Part shown: positions 37,631 to 49,302 of the stretch, in pieces | How positions within the stretch are numbered: position 1 is the stretch's first letter | How the letters are laid out: each line of letters opens with the position of its first letter | From: Actinomycetota bacterium | GTDB lineage: Bacteria; Actinomycetota; Actinomycetes; Mycobacteriales; JACQDL01 | Direction: 5' to 3' | DNA: 64,000 bases | Assembly: GCA_016201065.1 (NCBI GenBank) | Contig: JACQDL010000057.1 | Location: 100,572 to 164,571 of the forward strand | The notes under the pieces: model-generated | Database searches by the model: none | What the model saw: the letters and a program-made list of their open reading frames with translations, nothing else | What the model was told of the DNA's origin: nothing | Translations under genes and position numbers: made by a program

Positions 37631-38383
37631 ATGTCCCACCTGCGTTCTGGTCTGGTGGCGGCCTGGGGCACCGCGTGGTTGGCCGGTCGGGTCGGGTACG
37701 ACGAGGTGGCGGCGCGGGTCACCGGCACCGACGAGCCACACCGGGTGACCGGCCTGGACGAGATGGCGCCGGACGGCGTACCACTGCTGTGGGCCCTCTA
37801 CGCCTGGCGTGAGCGGGGCACCGCCGCGCTGCGCTCGGTGCTTCCGGTCCCCGGTGACCCGCGTGGCCTGCCCGCACCCGGCGCGTTCAGCGCGGCCGCC
37901 ATGTCGGCCGGCGAGGCGGTGTTCGGCGCTGATCTCGGCCTGGTGCCCGAGATCGGCCGGCACGGTCCGGCTCGGGACCAGCGGTCCGTCACGGTGCGGT
38001 GGCGTGCCTACGCCGGGGTGCCGCCGGTTCCCAGGGACGACCTGGTGAGCCTGCGTGAGGCCGAACGCGACCTCACCGTCGCGATCCGCGCGGCGACCGA
38101 GGCGCTGTCCGGTCCGGGCGCGGCATCGTGGCACCCACGCCCGATCGGTGGCGTGGCACGCCTGCCGCAGCGCCCGGTGGCGCCACCGCTGCCGTCCGGG
38201 CACGATCCGCGTGCGGTGCGGCTGCTCGCCCAGGCCGACCGGTTGGCCGCCATCCTCGAGCGGACCGGCGCGGCGGGCGCCGGCGACGGACTGTCGGCGT
38301 CCGCGACCGCCGCGCGCCAGTCCGCGCTGCGCCCGCTGTGGACGGCGGTGCGGCGCGCCCGGATCGCGGCGTACAACGCGTGA
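37631..38383 (+). CDS. Conserved actinobacterial hypothetical protein
   Basis: 250 residues, no signal peptide or membrane segment. The N-terminal half (LRSGLVAAWGTAWLAGRVGYDEVAARVTGTDEPHRV) recurs in actinobacteria next to DUF3097 genes. The middle VTVRWRAYAGVPPVPRDDLVSLREAERDL and a Pro-rich linker are unassigned. It is the divergent partner of the DUF3097 gene, which may reflect a shared role. The start ATG 37631 is the first in frame; function unknown. Confidence 0.75.
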   Translation: MSHLRSGLVAAWGTAWLAGRVGYDEVAARVTGTDEPHRVTGLDEMAPDGVPLLWALYAWRERGTAALRSVLPVPGDPRGLPAPGAFSAAAMSAGEAVFGADLGLVPEIGRHGPARDQRSVTVRWRAYAGVPPVPRDDLVSLREAERDLTVAIRAATEALSGPGAASWHPRPIGGVARLPQRPVAPPLPSGHDPRAVRLLAQADRLAAILERTGAAGAGDGLSASATAARQSALRPLWTAVRRARIAAYNA

Positions 38384-38406
38384 ACCCGGCCGCATGGCGA
38401 CCCCGG

Positions 38407-39447
38407 TCATCGGGTGGGCGGGGCGCTTCGCCCCGGCTGCGGGCAACAGCCGACCGGACATGCGTCGAGGCCGGCCGCCAGCCGCCCGAGCGCCAACCGG
38501 GGAGCCCGCGGGTCCTGCCGCTCGTCGACGAGCTCCCTGATCATCTCGACGAACCGGGGACGCACCCCCACCGTGGCGGCGCGGGCATAGGCCATGCCGA
38601 GCCGCTCGGCCGTCTGCCGCGCCTCCCGGTCCAGGTCCCACGCCACCTCGACGTGATCGCTGACGAAGCCGACGGGTGACACCACCACGGCCCGCGTCCC
38701 CCGTGCGGCGAGGGTCTCCAGCCAGTCGTTGACGTCCGGTTCCAGCCAGGGCACGTGCGGTGGACCGGACCGGGACTGCCACACGACGTCGTGGTCGGCG
38801 TCGGCGTCTGCGCCGTCGCGCACCATGGCCGCGATCAGCCGGGCCGCCTCCGCCACCTGCTCGGTGTACCGGCCATACCCGGCGACCCCTGATCCGGCGT
38901 CCATGGCAACCGGGATGCTGTGCGCGGTGAAGACCAGCCGAGCCTGGGCGCGGAGCTCCACCGGCAGCTCGGCCAGCGCCCGACGCACCGCCTCGGCGCT
39001 GGGTTCGATGAAGCCGGGGTGGTGGTAGAAGTGCCGGATCTTGTCGATCTCCGGAGCCCCGGGGCCGACCGCGGCCCGGGCCTGCTCGATGTCCGCCAGG
39101 TACTGCCGGCAGCTGGAGTAGGAGGCGTACGCGCTGGTGACGAACGCGAGTGCGTGGCGCACCCCGGCGCTGGCCATCCGGGCCACGGTGTCAGCGAGGA
39201 ACGGGTGCCAGTTGCGGTTTCCCCAGTACACCGGCAGGTCGACCGCGGTCCGCAACGCATCCACCAGGGCGGTGTTCTGGACGTTGATCGGCGAGACACC
39301 GTCGAAGTGCCGGTAGTGCTCGGCGACCTCCAGCAGCCGCTCGTGGGGCACCCCACGACCACGGACGACGTTCTCCAGGAACGGCAGCACGTCCGCCGGG
39401 CCGTCCGGACCGCCGAAGGAGACCACGAGCAGGGCGTCGTAGGCCAT
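38407..39447 (-). CDS. hemH: Ferrochelatase (HemH/CpfC)
   Basis: 346 residues. Inserts Fe2+ into (copro)porphyrin; actinobacteria use the coproporphyrin route, so CpfC is the better functional name. Catalytic His is in VFTAHSIPVAMD and the metal/acid Glu in SPVGFVSDHVEVAWDLD. The C-terminus ends LDACPVGCCPQP, giving three Cys, and SSCRQYL gives a fourth; together they match the [2Fe-2S] ligands of mycobacterial ferrochelatase. It lies 9 nt after inhA, as in the fabG1-inhA-hemZ operon of mycobacteria. Confidence 0.95.
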   Translation of the reverse strand: MAYDALLVVSFGGPDGPADVLPFLENVVRGRGVPHERLLEVAEHYRHFDGVSPINVQNTALVDALRTAVDLPVYWGNRNWHPFLADTVARMASAGVRHALAFVTSAYASYSSCRQYLADIEQARAAVGPGAPEIDKIRHFYHHPGFIEPSAEAVRRALAELPVELRAQARLVFTAHSIPVAMDAGSGVAGYGRYTEQVAEAARLIAAMVRDGADADADHDVVWQSRSGPPHVPWLEPDVNDWLETLAARGTRAVVVSPVGFVSDHVEVAWDLDREARQTAERLGMAYARAATVGVRPRFVEMIRELVDERQDPRAPRLALGRLAAGLDACPVGCCPQPGRSAPPTR

Positions 39448-39456
39448 CGGAGCCGC

Positions 39457-40227
39457 TCAGACTCCCACCGCGTGGAAGCCGCCGTCCACGTGCACGATCT
39501 CGCCCGTGGTGGCCGGGAACCAGTCCGACATCAACGCGAGGCTGGCACGGGCCGCCGGTTCGGTGTCCCGCACGTCCCACCCCAGCGGCGCCCGGCCCTC
39601 CCAGGCGTCCTCGAACTGCTCGAACCCCGGGATGCTCTTGGCCGCCATCGTGCGCAGCGGGCCGGCCGCGACCAGGTTCACCCGGATCCCGCGCGGGCCG
39701 AGCTCCCGGGCCAGGTACCGCGCCACGGACTCCAGGCCCGCCTTGGCCACCCCCATCCAGTCGTAGGCCGGCCAGGCCTGGGATGCGTCGAAGTCCATCC
39801 CCACCAGCGAGCTGCCCCGATCCATCAGTGGCAGGCAGGCCACCGCGAGCGACTTCAGCGAGTACGTGGAGATCTGCACGGCGGTGGCCACGTCCTCCCA
39901 CGGCGCTGTCAGGAACTCCCCACCCAGGCAGGACTGCGGGGCGTACCCGATGGAGTGCAGCACCCCGTCCAGGCCGTCCACCCCGGCCTCCGCGCGCACC
40001 CGCCCGGCCAGCGAGCCGAGGTGCTCGGCGTTGGTCACGTCCAGCTCCACGATGGCTGCCGGCTTGGGGAGCTTCGCGGCCACCCGCTCCACCAGCGACA
40101 TCCGGCCGAACCCGGTGAGGACGACCTCCGCGCCCTGCTCCTGGGCCAGCCTCGCCGTCCCGAACGCGATCGACGCATCCGTGATGACCCCGGTGATCAG
40201 CAGCCGCTTGCCTTCGACGATGCCCAC
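39457..40227 (-). CDS. inhA: Enoyl-ACP reductase InhA/FabI
   Basis: 256 residues. NADH site GKRLLITGVITDASIAFGTARL, then LTGFGRMSL and LDVTNAEHL as in mycobacterial InhA. The catalytic YxxMxxxK is YDWMGVAK. GEIVHVDGGFHAVGV closes the fold. It performs the last step of each fatty-acid elongation cycle. Start GTG 40227 with GGAGGTACGGC upstream. It is between fabG and hemH with gaps of 60 and 9 nt. The mycobacterial InhA-like sequence and gene order suggest a related elongation system; I see no evidence for mycolic acids in this window. Confidence 0.95.
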   Translation of the reverse strand: MGIVEGKRLLITGVITDASIAFGTARLAQEQGAEVVLTGFGRMSLVERVAAKLPKPAAIVELDVTNAEHLGSLAGRVRAEAGVDGLDGVLHSIGYAPQSCLGGEFLTAPWEDVATAVQISTYSLKSLAVACLPLMDRGSSLVGMDFDASQAWPAYDWMGVAKAGLESVARYLARELGPRGIRVNLVAAGPLRTMAAKSIPGFEQFEDAWEGRAPLGWDVRDTEPAARASLALMSDWFPATTGEIVHVDGGFHAVGV

Positions 40228-40287
40228 GCCGTACCTCCGCCTTCGCCCGTGACCCGTGTGGTGACCTGTGTGGTGACCGCGTTCTGG

Positions 40288-41028
<741 letters not shown>

Positions 41029-41078
41029 CTATCGGCTACCCAGTGGTAACCCTCGCCCGCCTCGTGGCGGAGGTCGGT

Positions 41079-42041
41079 TCACACCAACCGGTTGCTCCAC
41101 CACAGCGCGAGACCAGCGGCGCTGAACGCGAACAGCAGGCCGGTCCCCACCAGCCAGGTCGTCACCTCGCGGCGGGCCGTCGTGTAGCCGATCTGGCTGC
41201 CGAGGTCCCGGTACACCGCGCGCAGCTCGTCCGCGCTGGCCGCCGAGTGGAAGCTGCCGCCGGTCTGCACGGCGATGCCGCGCAGGCTGGCCTTGTCCGC
41301 CGGGACCGACACCGACTCACCACCGATGTCCACCGTGCCGCTGTCGGTGCCGAAGGCGATCGTCGAGACCGGCACGCCGGCCGACCGCGCCGCCTGCACC
41401 GCGGAGTCGACCGGACGGCCGTCGGTCGTCGTCCCGTCCGACATCAGCACGATACGGGCGGGTACCGGCCTGGCCGCCTCCTGCCCACCGACCTGCTGCC
41501 GGAAGGTCTGGACCGCGCCGAGTGAGGAGTAGATCGCCTCGCCGATCGCGGTGCGCTCGGCGAGCTGCATCCCCTCGATCGACCGCAACACGGCATCCCG
41601 CTCGGTCGTCGGTGAGACCAGCACGCTGGCGGTCCCGGCGAAGCTGACCAGGCCGAGGTTGATCCGCGGCGGCAGCAGCCGGACGAACTCCTCGGCCGCC
41701 AGCTTCGCCGCCTCGATGCGGCTCGGCGCCACGTCGGTGGCCTGCATGGACAGCGACACGTCGATCGCCATGATCACCGTCGCCCGGTCACGCGCCACCC
41801 TGACCTGGGCGGTGGGGCGCGCCATCGCCACGGTCAGGGCGCTCAGCGCGAGCAGCAGCAGCGCGAACGCGACGTGCCGGCGCCAGCCCGGACGCCTCGG
41901 CACCAGGCTGGCCAGCAGCGCGGCGTTGCTGAACCGCACCGCGTACCTGGCCCGGCGCGCGTGCTGCAGGACGTACAGGCCGGCCAGGGCGGCGACCGCG
42001 AGCAGCAGCAGGAGCCAGACCGGGGCGAGGAAGAGGCTCAT
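41079..42041 (-). CDS. VWA-domain membrane protein (BatA-like)
   Basis: 320 residues. Membrane helices near the N-terminus (about 7-25 and 58-77) and at the C-terminus (about 296-315). The VWA domain has the MIDAS motif DVSLS (AIDVSLSMQATD), with LMSDGTTTDG later. It usually acts with MoxR and DUF58 proteins in a chaperone-like complex at the membrane. Its start overlaps the DUF58 stop (ATGA), so it is part of that operon. Same order as Rv1479-Rv1481. Confidence 0.92.
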   Translation of the reverse strand: MSLFLAPVWLLLLLAVAALAGLYVLQHARRARYAVRFSNAALLASLVPRRPGWRRHVAFALLLLALSALTVAMARPTAQVRVARDRATVIMAIDVSLSMQATDVAPSRIEAAKLAAEEFVRLLPPRINLGLVSFAGTASVLVSPTTERDAVLRSIEGMQLAERTAIGEAIYSSLGAVQTFRQQVGGQEAARPVPARIVLMSDGTTTDGRPVDSAVQAARSAGVPVSTIAFGTDSGTVDIGGESVSVPADKASLRGIAVQTGGSFHSAASADELRAVYRDLGSQIGYTTARREVTTWLVGTGLLFAFSAAGLALWWSNRLV

Positions 42042-43006
42042 CGCGCGGCTCCCCCGCTGACCCCGCGGCGGCGCGCCGCGACGAACCGCACGATGTCAAG
42101 CAGCCAGTCCCCGTCGGTGGACAACCTCAGCTGTGCGGCCCCGGCGCGCCGCAGCGAGCCGGCGATCGCCGCCCGCTGCGCGGCCGCCGCGGCCGCGTAA
42201 CGATCCCGCAGGCGCCGGTCCGAGGTCTGCACCTCGACCTCCTGGCCGGTCTCCGGATCCACCACGGTGAGCATGCCGACCGCCGGCAGGCTCAGCTCCC
42301 GCGGGTCGACGACCTCGACCGCGAGCACCTCGTGATGCGCCGCCAACGCCCTCGTCGGCCGCTCCCAGTCGTAGCCGTCGACGTACTCGCCGAGGAAGTC
42401 GGAGACCAGCACGACCAGGCCGCGCCGGCGCGGCGGGCGACGCATCAGCTCCGCCGCGGCGGCCAGGTCGCCCCGCTGCCCGGTGGCGGCCCGCGGTGTC
42501 CGCGCGACCCGTCGCAGCAGCCCCTGGGCGTGCGCCCGGCCGGGGAGCGCGGGCACCCGCACCGCCTCCCCGCCACCTATGATCAACGCGCCGATCCGGT
42601 TGCCACCCCGCTGGGTCAGGTACACCACGGCGGCGAGCGCGGCGACGGCGAGATCCCGCTTCTCGCAGCCCGCCGTGCCGAAGTCGAGGCTGGGCGAGAG
42701 GTCCATCACCACCCAGGTCTCCAGTTCCCGGTCGGCGATGGTCTGCCGCACATGCGGGACGGTGGTCCGGGCCGTCACCGGCCAGTCCATCCGGCGCACG
42801 TCATCGCCGGGGTCGTACTGCCGCGACTCCCCCGACTCGCTGCCGGGTCCGGGGAGCAGCCCCACGTAGTTGCCGTGCAGCAGGCCGTCCAACCTGACCC
42901 GCACGGTCAGCTCAAGGTGTGCCAGCGCCGCGTCGAACTCGCGGCCGGCGGGATCCCGCGGTAGCCGCGGTGGGGCACCCTGCCGGCTCACATCCTGCCG
43001 GCTCAC
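42038..43006 (-). CDS. DUF58 domain protein
   Basis: 322 residues. YDPGDDVRRMDWPVTARTTVPHVRQTIADRELETWVVMDLSPSLDFG is the DUF58 signature; a vWA-like fold with GGLVVLVSDFLGEY-type strand follows. No membrane helix. The GTG start overlaps the MoxR stop (GTGA); a second GTG lies five codons on. The track's longer start (43333) overlaps moxR and is unsupported. Partner of MoxR and the VWA protein. Confidence 0.92.
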   Translation of the reverse strand: MSRQDVSRQGAPPRLPRDPAGREFDAALAHLELTVRVRLDGLLHGNYVGLLPGPGSESGESRQYDPGDDVRRMDWPVTARTTVPHVRQTIADRELETWVVMDLSPSLDFGTAGCEKRDLAVAALAAVVYLTQRGGNRIGALIIGGGEAVRVPALPGRAHAQGLLRRVARTPRAATGQRGDLAAAAELMRRPPRRRGLVVLVSDFLGEYVDGYDWERPTRALAAHHEVLAVEVVDPRELSLPAVGMLTVVDPETGQEVEVQTSDRRLRDRYAAAAAAQRAAIAGSLRRAGAAQLRLSTDGDWLLDIVRFVAARRRGVSGGAAR

Positions 43007-44127
43007 GTCCCGTCGCCACCAGCGAACCCACCCGGCTCGAAGCCGGTCGGCGGGCCGGGAGGGAGCATCGGCACCGGCGGTCCGCCGGCCTGCTGCCGGG
43101 GGGTGACCTGCGGCAGCGGCACGGTTTGCAGCACCCGCCGGACCACATGCTCGGCCGGCACGCCGTCCGCGAGCGCGTCGTAGGACAGGACGAGCCGGTG
43201 CCGCAGGACGTCGGCGGCGATGTCGAGGACATCCTGCGGCAGCACATAGTCCCGGCCCCGGGTCAGCGCGACGGCACGGGCCGCCGCGATCATGCCGAGC
43301 GACGCGCGCGGGCTGGCCCCGTAGGCGACCCACCCGGCCACATCGACCATCCCGTGCTCGGCCGGCAGGCGGGTCGCCAGCACCACCCGCACCACGTAGT
43401 CGACCAGCGCGTGGTGCACGAACACCCGGCTGGCCGTGCGCTGCAATCGGATCAGGTCGCCTGTGCCGAGCACCTGCTCGGCCACCGGCGGATCGGCACC
43501 CATCCGGTAGACGATCTCCCGCTCCTCCTCGGCGGTCGGGTAGTCGACCACGATCTTCATGAGGAAACGGTCCCGCTGCGCCTCCGGCAGCGGGTAGACG
43601 CCCTCGTGCTCGATCGGGTTCTGGGTGGCGAGCACGAGGAACGGCGCCGGCATCGGGTAGGTCGCCCCGCCGATGGAGACCTGCTGCTCGGCCATCACCT
43701 CCAGCAACGCCGACTGGACCTTCGCCGGAGCCCGGTTGATCTCGTCCGCGAGCACGAAGTTCGCGAACACCGGTCCGAGCTCGGTGTCGAACTTCTCCGC
43801 GCCGGGCCGGTAGATCCGGGTACCGACGATGTCGCTGGGCACCAGGTCGGGGGTGAACTGCAGCCGCGCGAAGCTTCCGCCGACCACCGTGGCGAGGGTC
43901 TCCACGGCCAACGTCTTGGCCACCCCGGGCACACCTTCCAGCAGGCAGTGCCCCCTGGCCAGCAGCGAGACGAGCAGCCGCTCCACCATCCGGTCCTGCC
44001 CGACGATCACCCGCTTGATCTCGAACATCGTTCGTTCGAGCAGGCCGGCATCCTGCGCGGGCGTGCTCACCGGCACGCTACCAGCGGATCTCTCGTCCCA
44101 CTCCGGCCCCGACGGGCTCTGCGTCAC
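43003..44127 (-). CDS. moxR: MoxR-family AAA+ ATPase
   Basis: 374 residues. Walker A GVPGVAKT (the MoxR variant with VAK), Walker B VLADEINRAPAKVQSALLEVMAEQQVSI, sensor 1 LATQNPIEHEG and Arg finger EAQRDRFLMK. It works with the DUF58 and VWA proteins in maturation or activation of cell-envelope complexes. GTG 44127 with GAGGGGGACGGC upstream is the start; the longer track N-terminus has no support. The C-terminal 40 residues are Pro/Gly rich and variable. First gene of the block ending in hemH. Confidence 0.93.
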   Translation of the reverse strand: MTQSPSGPEWDERSAGSVPVSTPAQDAGLLERTMFEIKRVIVGQDRMVERLLVSLLARGHCLLEGVPGVAKTLAVETLATVVGGSFARLQFTPDLVPSDIVGTRIYRPGAEKFDTELGPVFANFVLADEINRAPAKVQSALLEVMAEQQVSIGGATYPMPAPFLVLATQNPIEHEGVYPLPEAQRDRFLMKIVVDYPTAEEEREIVYRMGADPPVAEQVLGTGDLIRLQRTASRVFVHHALVDYVVRVVLATRLPAEHGMVDVAGWVAYGASPRASLGMIAAARAVALTRGRDYVLPQDVLDIAADVLRHRLVLSYDALADGVPAEHVVRRVLQTVPLPQVTPRQQAGGPPVPMLPPGPPTGFEPGGFAGGDGT

Positions 44128-44231
44128 GCCGTCCCCCTCACGCTGTGGCTCGGTGGCCGGGTCCCTACCGGGACCGCACCGCGCCGCCGACCGCACCATC
44201 CCCACCGGGAACAGCATGACGGGTGAGCTCA

Positions 44232-44270
44232 CCGGTGAGGTCGAGTGTGGTCGGCACCCGACCTCACCGG
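44232..44270 (-). promoter_or_regulatory. Long inverted repeat in the moxR upstream region
   Basis: Perfect 12-bp arms CCGGTGAGGTCG and CGACCTCACCGG separated by 15 nt, about 105 bp before the moxR start. It could be a 5' UTR stem or an operator; adjacent GGTGAGCTCACC repeats the same bases. Confidence 0.55.
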
Positions 44271-44354
44271 CATCGGAACGGAGCCGGCACCAGCCATTCG
44301 GGTGACATTTGGGGGCGACCGGTCGCCTTTGCGCGCGAACGTGGTGTAGCGTTC

Positions 44355-44440
44355 ACCTCACGTCGGGCAGCTCCCCCCGTGGCTGCCCGACGCTTCGTGT
44401 TCCCGGTCACGGTGTCGCGGTTGACCTGGCCTTTTGTGCG
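44355..44440 (+). ncRNA. Candidate small RNA with a 6C-type hairpin
   Basis: On the plus strand an 11-bp perfect stem (CGTCGGGCAGC/GCTGCCCGACG) encloses a loop with six consecutive C, the hallmark of the actinobacterial 6C RNA. A second hairpin (GGTCA/TGACC, 44405-44426) precedes CCTTTTGTG. TAGCGT at 44347-44352 is a possible -10. The second hairpin lacks a C-run, so it is 6C-like at best. Confidence 0.4.
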
Positions 44441-44454
44441 AATCCGTCGCTGGC

Positions 44455-45852
44455 TCAGCTACCGGGTCGCACCGCGCCGAAGTAGCCCGAGTACCACATC
44501 GAGGAGATCTTCACGACGTCTCCGCTCTGTGGCGCCTGGATGATCTGTCCGCCGCCGAGATAGATGGCCACGTGGTGGATGCCGCCGGCGGTGCCGTCAT
44601 ACGACCAGAACACCAGGTCCCCGGGCATCAGGCCGCCGACCGACGGGTGGACGGAACCCTGGAAGTACTGGTACCCCGAGTAGTGCGGTAGCGGCGCCCC
44701 GGCCTGCGCCCAGGCCCACAGGGTCAGTCCCGAGCAGTCGAACCCGTACACCTGGGAGTCATTCCAGCCGCCATCCGGCCCGTTGACCCCGTAGGTCGGG
44801 CCCTGGGCGTTTCCACCGCCCCAGGCGTAGGGCTGGCCGAGCCACCGCAACGCCGCCCGCGCCACGAACTCGCCCTTGGCCGCGCTCCACCCGCCCCGGC
44901 CACCGGTCCAGGTGCCGCTGCCGCCGTGGCTCGCGCCCGCGCCCACCTTCCGGCGCAGTTCCGCCTGCCGGGCACGCTCCCGCGCGGCCGCGGCGGCCTG
45001 CTCCTGCCGCCATGCCTCGTACCGGCGGCGCTCGGCACGCAGGCCGTTGGCCCGCACCCGTGCCTGCTCCAGCTCGGCTTCCAGGGATGCCTTCTGCGCT
45101 CGCAGCGCGGTGAGCTGGGTACGGGAGTCCGCGACCCGGCGGGCCGCCACCACCTTCGCCCGATCGGCCTCCGCAGCGGCAAGCCGGCGCTCCACGACCG
45201 CGAGGCGGGCCGCCGAGTCGGCGTTCGCGTTGCGGACCTTCGCCCGGTCCACCTGACCGAGCAGATCGACCTGATGGCGGGAGGTGTACCCGACGTAGTC
45301 GGCCCGCAGCAGGAACTCCGTCGGGTTGGCCGCGGTGAACAGCGCTCCGTAGGAGCCGACGAGGCCGCCCGCGACGTAGGCGCTGCGGGCGAAGTCCTGC
45401 GCCGCCTGCCGGCTGCGCCGGACCTCGGCCTGGGCCGCGGTGGCGGCGACCTTGGTCCGCTGCTGGGCGGCGTCGGCCGCCTGCAGGTCGGCCTGGGCCT
45501 TGTTGTACTGCTCCATGGCGAGCTCGGCCAGGTCCTGGAGCCGCTGGATCTCGGCGTCCTTGCTCGCCACCTGGGCGGTGAGCCGGCCCACGGCCGCGGC
45601 ACGCTGCGCGACCTGGGCGCCGGCGGAGCGGAGCTGCCCATCGCTGGGATTCGCGGGCGCCGCGCTGGCCACCGGGACCTGGACCAGCGTCGCCGTCACG
45701 ATGGCAACCAGTCCGACCAGCACCAACCGGCCGAGACGGGCTCCGCCCGCCCGCAACCGCCTCCGGCCGCGAGCGCCCTGCGGGCGCCCCGGGCGCGTTG
45801 CGTGCGTTGCCCGCGTTGCGCGCGTTGCCTGCGTTGCTGCTGCCACCGACAT
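44455..45852 (-). CDS. ripA: NlpC/P60 cell-wall peptidase, RipA-like
   Basis: 465 residues. A long Arg/Ala-rich N-terminus, a membrane/signal helix (RLVLVGLVAIVTATLVQVPVASA, about 45-65), a coiled-coil region (about 75-290) and a C-terminal NlpC/P60 domain. Its catalytic Cys is in YGFDCSGLTLWAWAQAG, the His in HHVAIYLGGGQIIQAP. It should cleave peptidoglycan stem peptides during division, as RipA does. Position upstream of moxR matches Rv1477. ATG 45852 is chosen; the track extends to 46038. No c-di-AMP riboswitch was confirmed in the 248-bp upstream region. Confidence 0.9.
   Translation of the reverse strand: MSVAAATQATRATRATHATRPGRPQGARGRRRLRAGGARLGRLVLVGLVAIVTATLVQVPVASAAPANPSDGQLRSAGAQVAQRAAAVGRLTAQVASKDAEIQRLQDLAELAMEQYNKAQADLQAADAAQQRTKVAATAAQAEVRRSRQAAQDFARSAYVAGGLVGSYGALFTAANPTEFLLRADYVGYTSRHQVDLLGQVDRAKVRNANADSAARLAVVERRLAAAEADRAKVVAARRVADSRTQLTALRAQKASLEAELEQARVRANGLRAERRRYEAWRQEQAAAAARERARQAELRRKVGAGASHGGSGTWTGGRGGWSAAKGEFVARAALRWLGQPYAWGGGNAQGPTYGVNGPDGGWNDSQVYGFDCSGLTLWAWAQAGAPLPHYSGYQYFQGSVHPSVGGLMPGDLVFWSYDGTAGGIHHVAIYLGGGQIIQAPQSGDVVKISSMWYSGYFGAVRPGS
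45795..45837. repeat. 9-bp tandem repeat in the RipA-like N-terminus
   Basis: GCGTTGCNN occurs five times at a 9-bp period (45795, 45804, 45813, 45822, 45831). It encodes ATR/ATH repeats just after the initiator, in the cytoplasmic tail before the signal helix. Confidence 0.85.
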
Positions 45853-46100
45853 CCCCCGGTTGAGAGCACCGATCTCCTCAGGGCGCGCCGGTGCACCCAC
45901 CGCCGCGCGCGAGCACCCGGTCCCGACCCGGGTGCGGGTGCCGGTTCCGCCGGCACCAACGGCTCGCGCCAGCCACATCGGCAGCGCACGTCCGGCCGTA
46001 AGGTGAATCGCTCGACTGGTCGGACCGACACGCCTCACCCGACCGCCCGCCCCGGCCGGCCGGTGCGGGAGGATGGGCCGAGCCCAGAGAGGAGTTCGCC

Positions 46101-48791
<2,691 letters not shown>

Positions 48792-48850
48792 GCGGGTCAA
48801 CCGCGCGTCGAACTGCCTCGGCCGGCGCCGGCGGCGGGCAGGATGTGGCC

Positions 48851-49285
48851 ATGATCGTGTGGCTGAACGGGCCCGACACCGCGGGCCGGACCGGTGTGGT
48901 GCGGGAGCTGCTCAGTCGCTGGCCGGGCGCACTGCTGTTCGACCCGGACCGCATCGGCGAGCTGTGCCAGCGGCACCTGCTCCCGGCACCCGTCGCCGAT
49001 GTGTGCCAGCTACCGGTGTGGCGGGAGCTGGTGGTCACCGCCGCGGACGGGTTGCTGCAGACGTACGGTCGCCCGCTGATCATGCCGCTGACGCTGCTGG
49101 ATCGGGCCGTCGCCACCGGGGTCTACCGTGCCCTGGACGCGCTGAGCTGGCCGGTCCTCCAGGTCGTCGTCGACCTGCCCCAGGCTGAGGCCGGGTGGCT
49201 GGCCGACGAGGCGACATTCCTGACCGCGACCGGGCGCGACCCCGGCGAGGTGGCGGAGACGATCCTCGCGCTGGCCCAGGGGTAG
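48851..49285 (+). CDS. Short P-loop kinase-like protein with an altered Walker A
   Basis: 144 residues, beginning MIVWLNGPDTAGRTGVVREL. This is the TmrB-like/AAA nucleoside-kinase start (MIVWLNGxxGAGKT), but the Walker A Lys is replaced by Arg (TAGRT) and the spacing Gly by Thr/Ala. The FDPDRIGELCQRHLLP and VVTAADGLLQTYGRPLIMPLTLLDR blocks follow the family. The protein is about 30 residues shorter than the usual 170-180 and lacks the late Arg-rich lid. ATP hydrolysis is therefore doubtful. It lies 59 nt after aconitase and could share its transcript. The track's start at 47972 lies inside aconitase. Confidence 0.6.
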   Translation: MIVWLNGPDTAGRTGVVRELLSRWPGALLFDPDRIGELCQRHLLPAPVADVCQLPVWRELVVTAADGLLQTYGRPLIMPLTLLDRAVATGVYRALDALSWPVLQVVVDLPQAEAGWLADEATFLTATGRDPGEVAETILALAQG

Positions 49286-49302
49286 ACCTGGCCCCGCGGC
49301 GA

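Larger units (their letters stand above)
44128..44454. other. Structured moxR/ripA-like intergenic region
   Basis: 327 bp without a supported gene. It holds GGTGAGCTCACC (44222-44233), a 12-bp-arm hairpin (44232-44270), the perfect palindrome GGCGACCGGTCGCC (44314-44327), an 11-bp hairpin with a C-run loop (44361-44392) and a final hairpin before TTTT (44405-44434). The region is both the moxR upstream region and a possible plus-strand RNA gene. Confidence 0.55.

Noticed and set aside
45853-46100. c-di-AMP (ydaO) riboswitch before the RipA-like gene
   Set aside because: Often present at such genes, but I could not match its conserved segments in this stretch.
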